From an uncultured Ruminococcus sp. (GTDB lineage Bacteria; Bacillota; Clostridia; Oscillospirales; Ruminococcaceae): a DNA stretch of 6,032 nucleotides. Below are positions 5,159 through 6,032 of this stretch, one piece after another. Within the stretch, counting starts at the first letter, position 1. Each line of letters opens with the position of its first letter. The notes under the pieces were generated by a model that had not been told where the DNA came from, did not search any database, and worked only from the letters and a program-made list of their open reading frames with translations. Where the stretch lies: assembly GCA_900545285.1 (NCBI GenBank), contig UQYK01000074.1:1-6032 (forward strand), read 5' to 3'. The translations under genes and the position numbers were made by a program.

Positions 5159-6032
5159 ATGAAAGAAATGAATATTCCCGTTGGAGTTTCGGACTTTGAA
5201 GAAATTCGTAAAAACGGGTATTACTACATCGATAAATCGGGACTGATTGGAGAACTGCTCAGTAGAACAGGAACGAAAGTAACGCTTATCACTCGTCCCC
5301 GACGCTTCGGTAAGACATTGGGCATGAGTATGCTGGAAAACTTCTTTGACATCCGCAAAGACAGCAGAAAACTGTTTGAGGGACTGGAAATTACAGAAAA
5401 CCAAGCATTGTGCGTTGAGTGGATGAACCAGTATCCGACAATTTTTGTTTCATTTCGACAAGTAGATGGACTGAATTTCACCGGGGCATACGATATGCTT
5501 ACAATGGTGATAGCAGATTTGTACAATAAACATCTTTATTTGCTTGATAGTGAAAATGCTACAGAGTTCCAAAAAACAGCGTTTGAGCATCTTGCACATG
5601 GCAGTGGCTCCATAAAAGAAGTTAAGAGCAGCCTTATGCTTTTGACAACGATGATGCAAAGTTATTATGAAAAGCCTGTAATTCTTCTTATAGACGAGTA
5701 TGATGTACCCGTAGCAAAAGCAAACAACAACGGTTATTATGATGAAATGCTCGATGTCATGAAAGGCCTGATGCAAGCACTGAAAGACAATCAAGCCCTT
5801 CGTTTTGCAGTTGTTACAGGTTGCTTGAAGATTGCGAAAGAGAGTATCTTTACAGGAACCAACAATTTTGTATCGGATACTATCACAAATTCTCGGCTGA
5901 ACGAGTATTTCGGATTTGTACAGAGTGAGGTCGACCTGCTGCTAAAGGATGCTGACTTGACAACGCAGGCTGAGAACATCAAAAAATGGTATGATGGATA
6001 CCATTTCGGAGCCTTTGATGTTTACTGCCCGT
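5159..6032 (+). CDS. Predicted AAA-ATPase, AAA-ATPase_like/DUF1703 family (3'-partial)
   Basis: The first 291 codons of a gene that is still open at the right edge. The N-terminus has the family signature (IPVGVSDFEEIRKNGYYYID, 6-25). A modified Walker A follows (TRPRRFGKT, 45-53), with P-R-R replacing the usual glycine-rich part but keeping the catalytic GKT. Walker B is VILLIDEYD (174-182) with D179 and E180. The later family blocks are VVTGCLKIAKESIFTGTNNF (218-237) and KKWYDGYHFG (275-284). Known members carry a C-terminal PD-(D/E)XK nuclease-like domain (PDDEXK_9), which would lie beyond the window. The protein is presumably cytosolic. The family is often multicopy in gut anaerobes and its biological role is not established; nucleic-acid-related or defence roles have been suggested only by domain content. 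It has its own promoter and ribosome site, is separated from recombinase 3 by 114 nt, and is more AT-rich in places. It may be cargo of the element or the adjacent chromosomal gene. Confidence 0.9.
   Translation, partial: MKEMNIPVGVSDFEEIRKNGYYYIDKSGLIGELLSRTGTKVTLITRPRRFGKTLGMSMLENFFDIRKDSRKLFEGLEITENQALCVEWMNQYPTIFVSFRQVDGLNFTGAYDMLTMVIADLYNKHLYLLDSENATEFQKTAFEHLAHGSGSIKEVKSSLMLLTTMMQSYYEKPVILLIDEYDVPVAKANNNGYYDEMLDVMKGLMQALKDNQALRFAVVTGCLKIAKESIFTGTNNFVSDTITNSRLNEYFGFVQSEVDLLLKDADLTTQAENIKKWYDGYHFGAFDVYCP

Noticed and set aside
1..6032. CRISPR arrays, tRNA/rRNA genes, inverted terminal repeats, diversity-generating repeats
   Set aside because: Nothing of the kind was seen on reading either strand; almost the whole window is accounted for by the five protein genes.

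Overview
The window looks like accessory DNA from a Gram-positive anaerobe of the class Clostridia, probably a gut Oscillospiraceae/Lachnospiraceae-type organism. The evidence is the protein families: large serine recombinases with a DUF4368-like C-terminus, a TnpV homologue, and an AAA-ATPase/DUF1703-type protein. AGGAG-type ribosome sites and mid-range GC also fit. The species cannot be fixed from the sequence alone.

Bases 1-5044 are one tightly packed, rightward gene run: large serine recombinase 1 (open at the left window edge, nucleophile-bearing N-terminus not visible), recombinase 2 (complete, 525 aa), TnpV (127 aa) and recombinase 3 (complete, 536 aa from the preferred ATG). The gaps are only 16, 20 and 7 nt and each downstream gene has its own Shine-Dalgarno sequence, so the four are almost certainly one operon. 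This is the integration/excision module of an integrative or transposon-like element. Each recombinase has the order resolvase catalytic domain, Recombinase domain, zinc ribbon, coiled coil, C-terminal beta segment. They are diverged paralogues with different zinc-ribbon spacing, so they are probably not interchangeable. A perfect 8-bp inverted repeat sits across the recombinase 2 stop codon and reaches into the tnpV ribosome site.

Bases 5045-5158 are non-coding. They hold a weak terminator-like stem-loop followed by T5, a good sigma-A promoter with an extended -10, and a strong ribosome site for the next gene.

From 5159 to the right edge runs the N-terminal 291 residues of a predicted AAA-ATPase (AAA-ATPase_like/DUF1703 family). 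Its C-terminal nuclease-like domain would lie outside the window. It has its own promoter and a somewhat more AT-rich sequence, so it is either cargo or the flanking chromosomal gene. No tRNA, rRNA, CRISPR array or inverted terminal repeat was seen. Neither end of the mobile element can be defined from this window.
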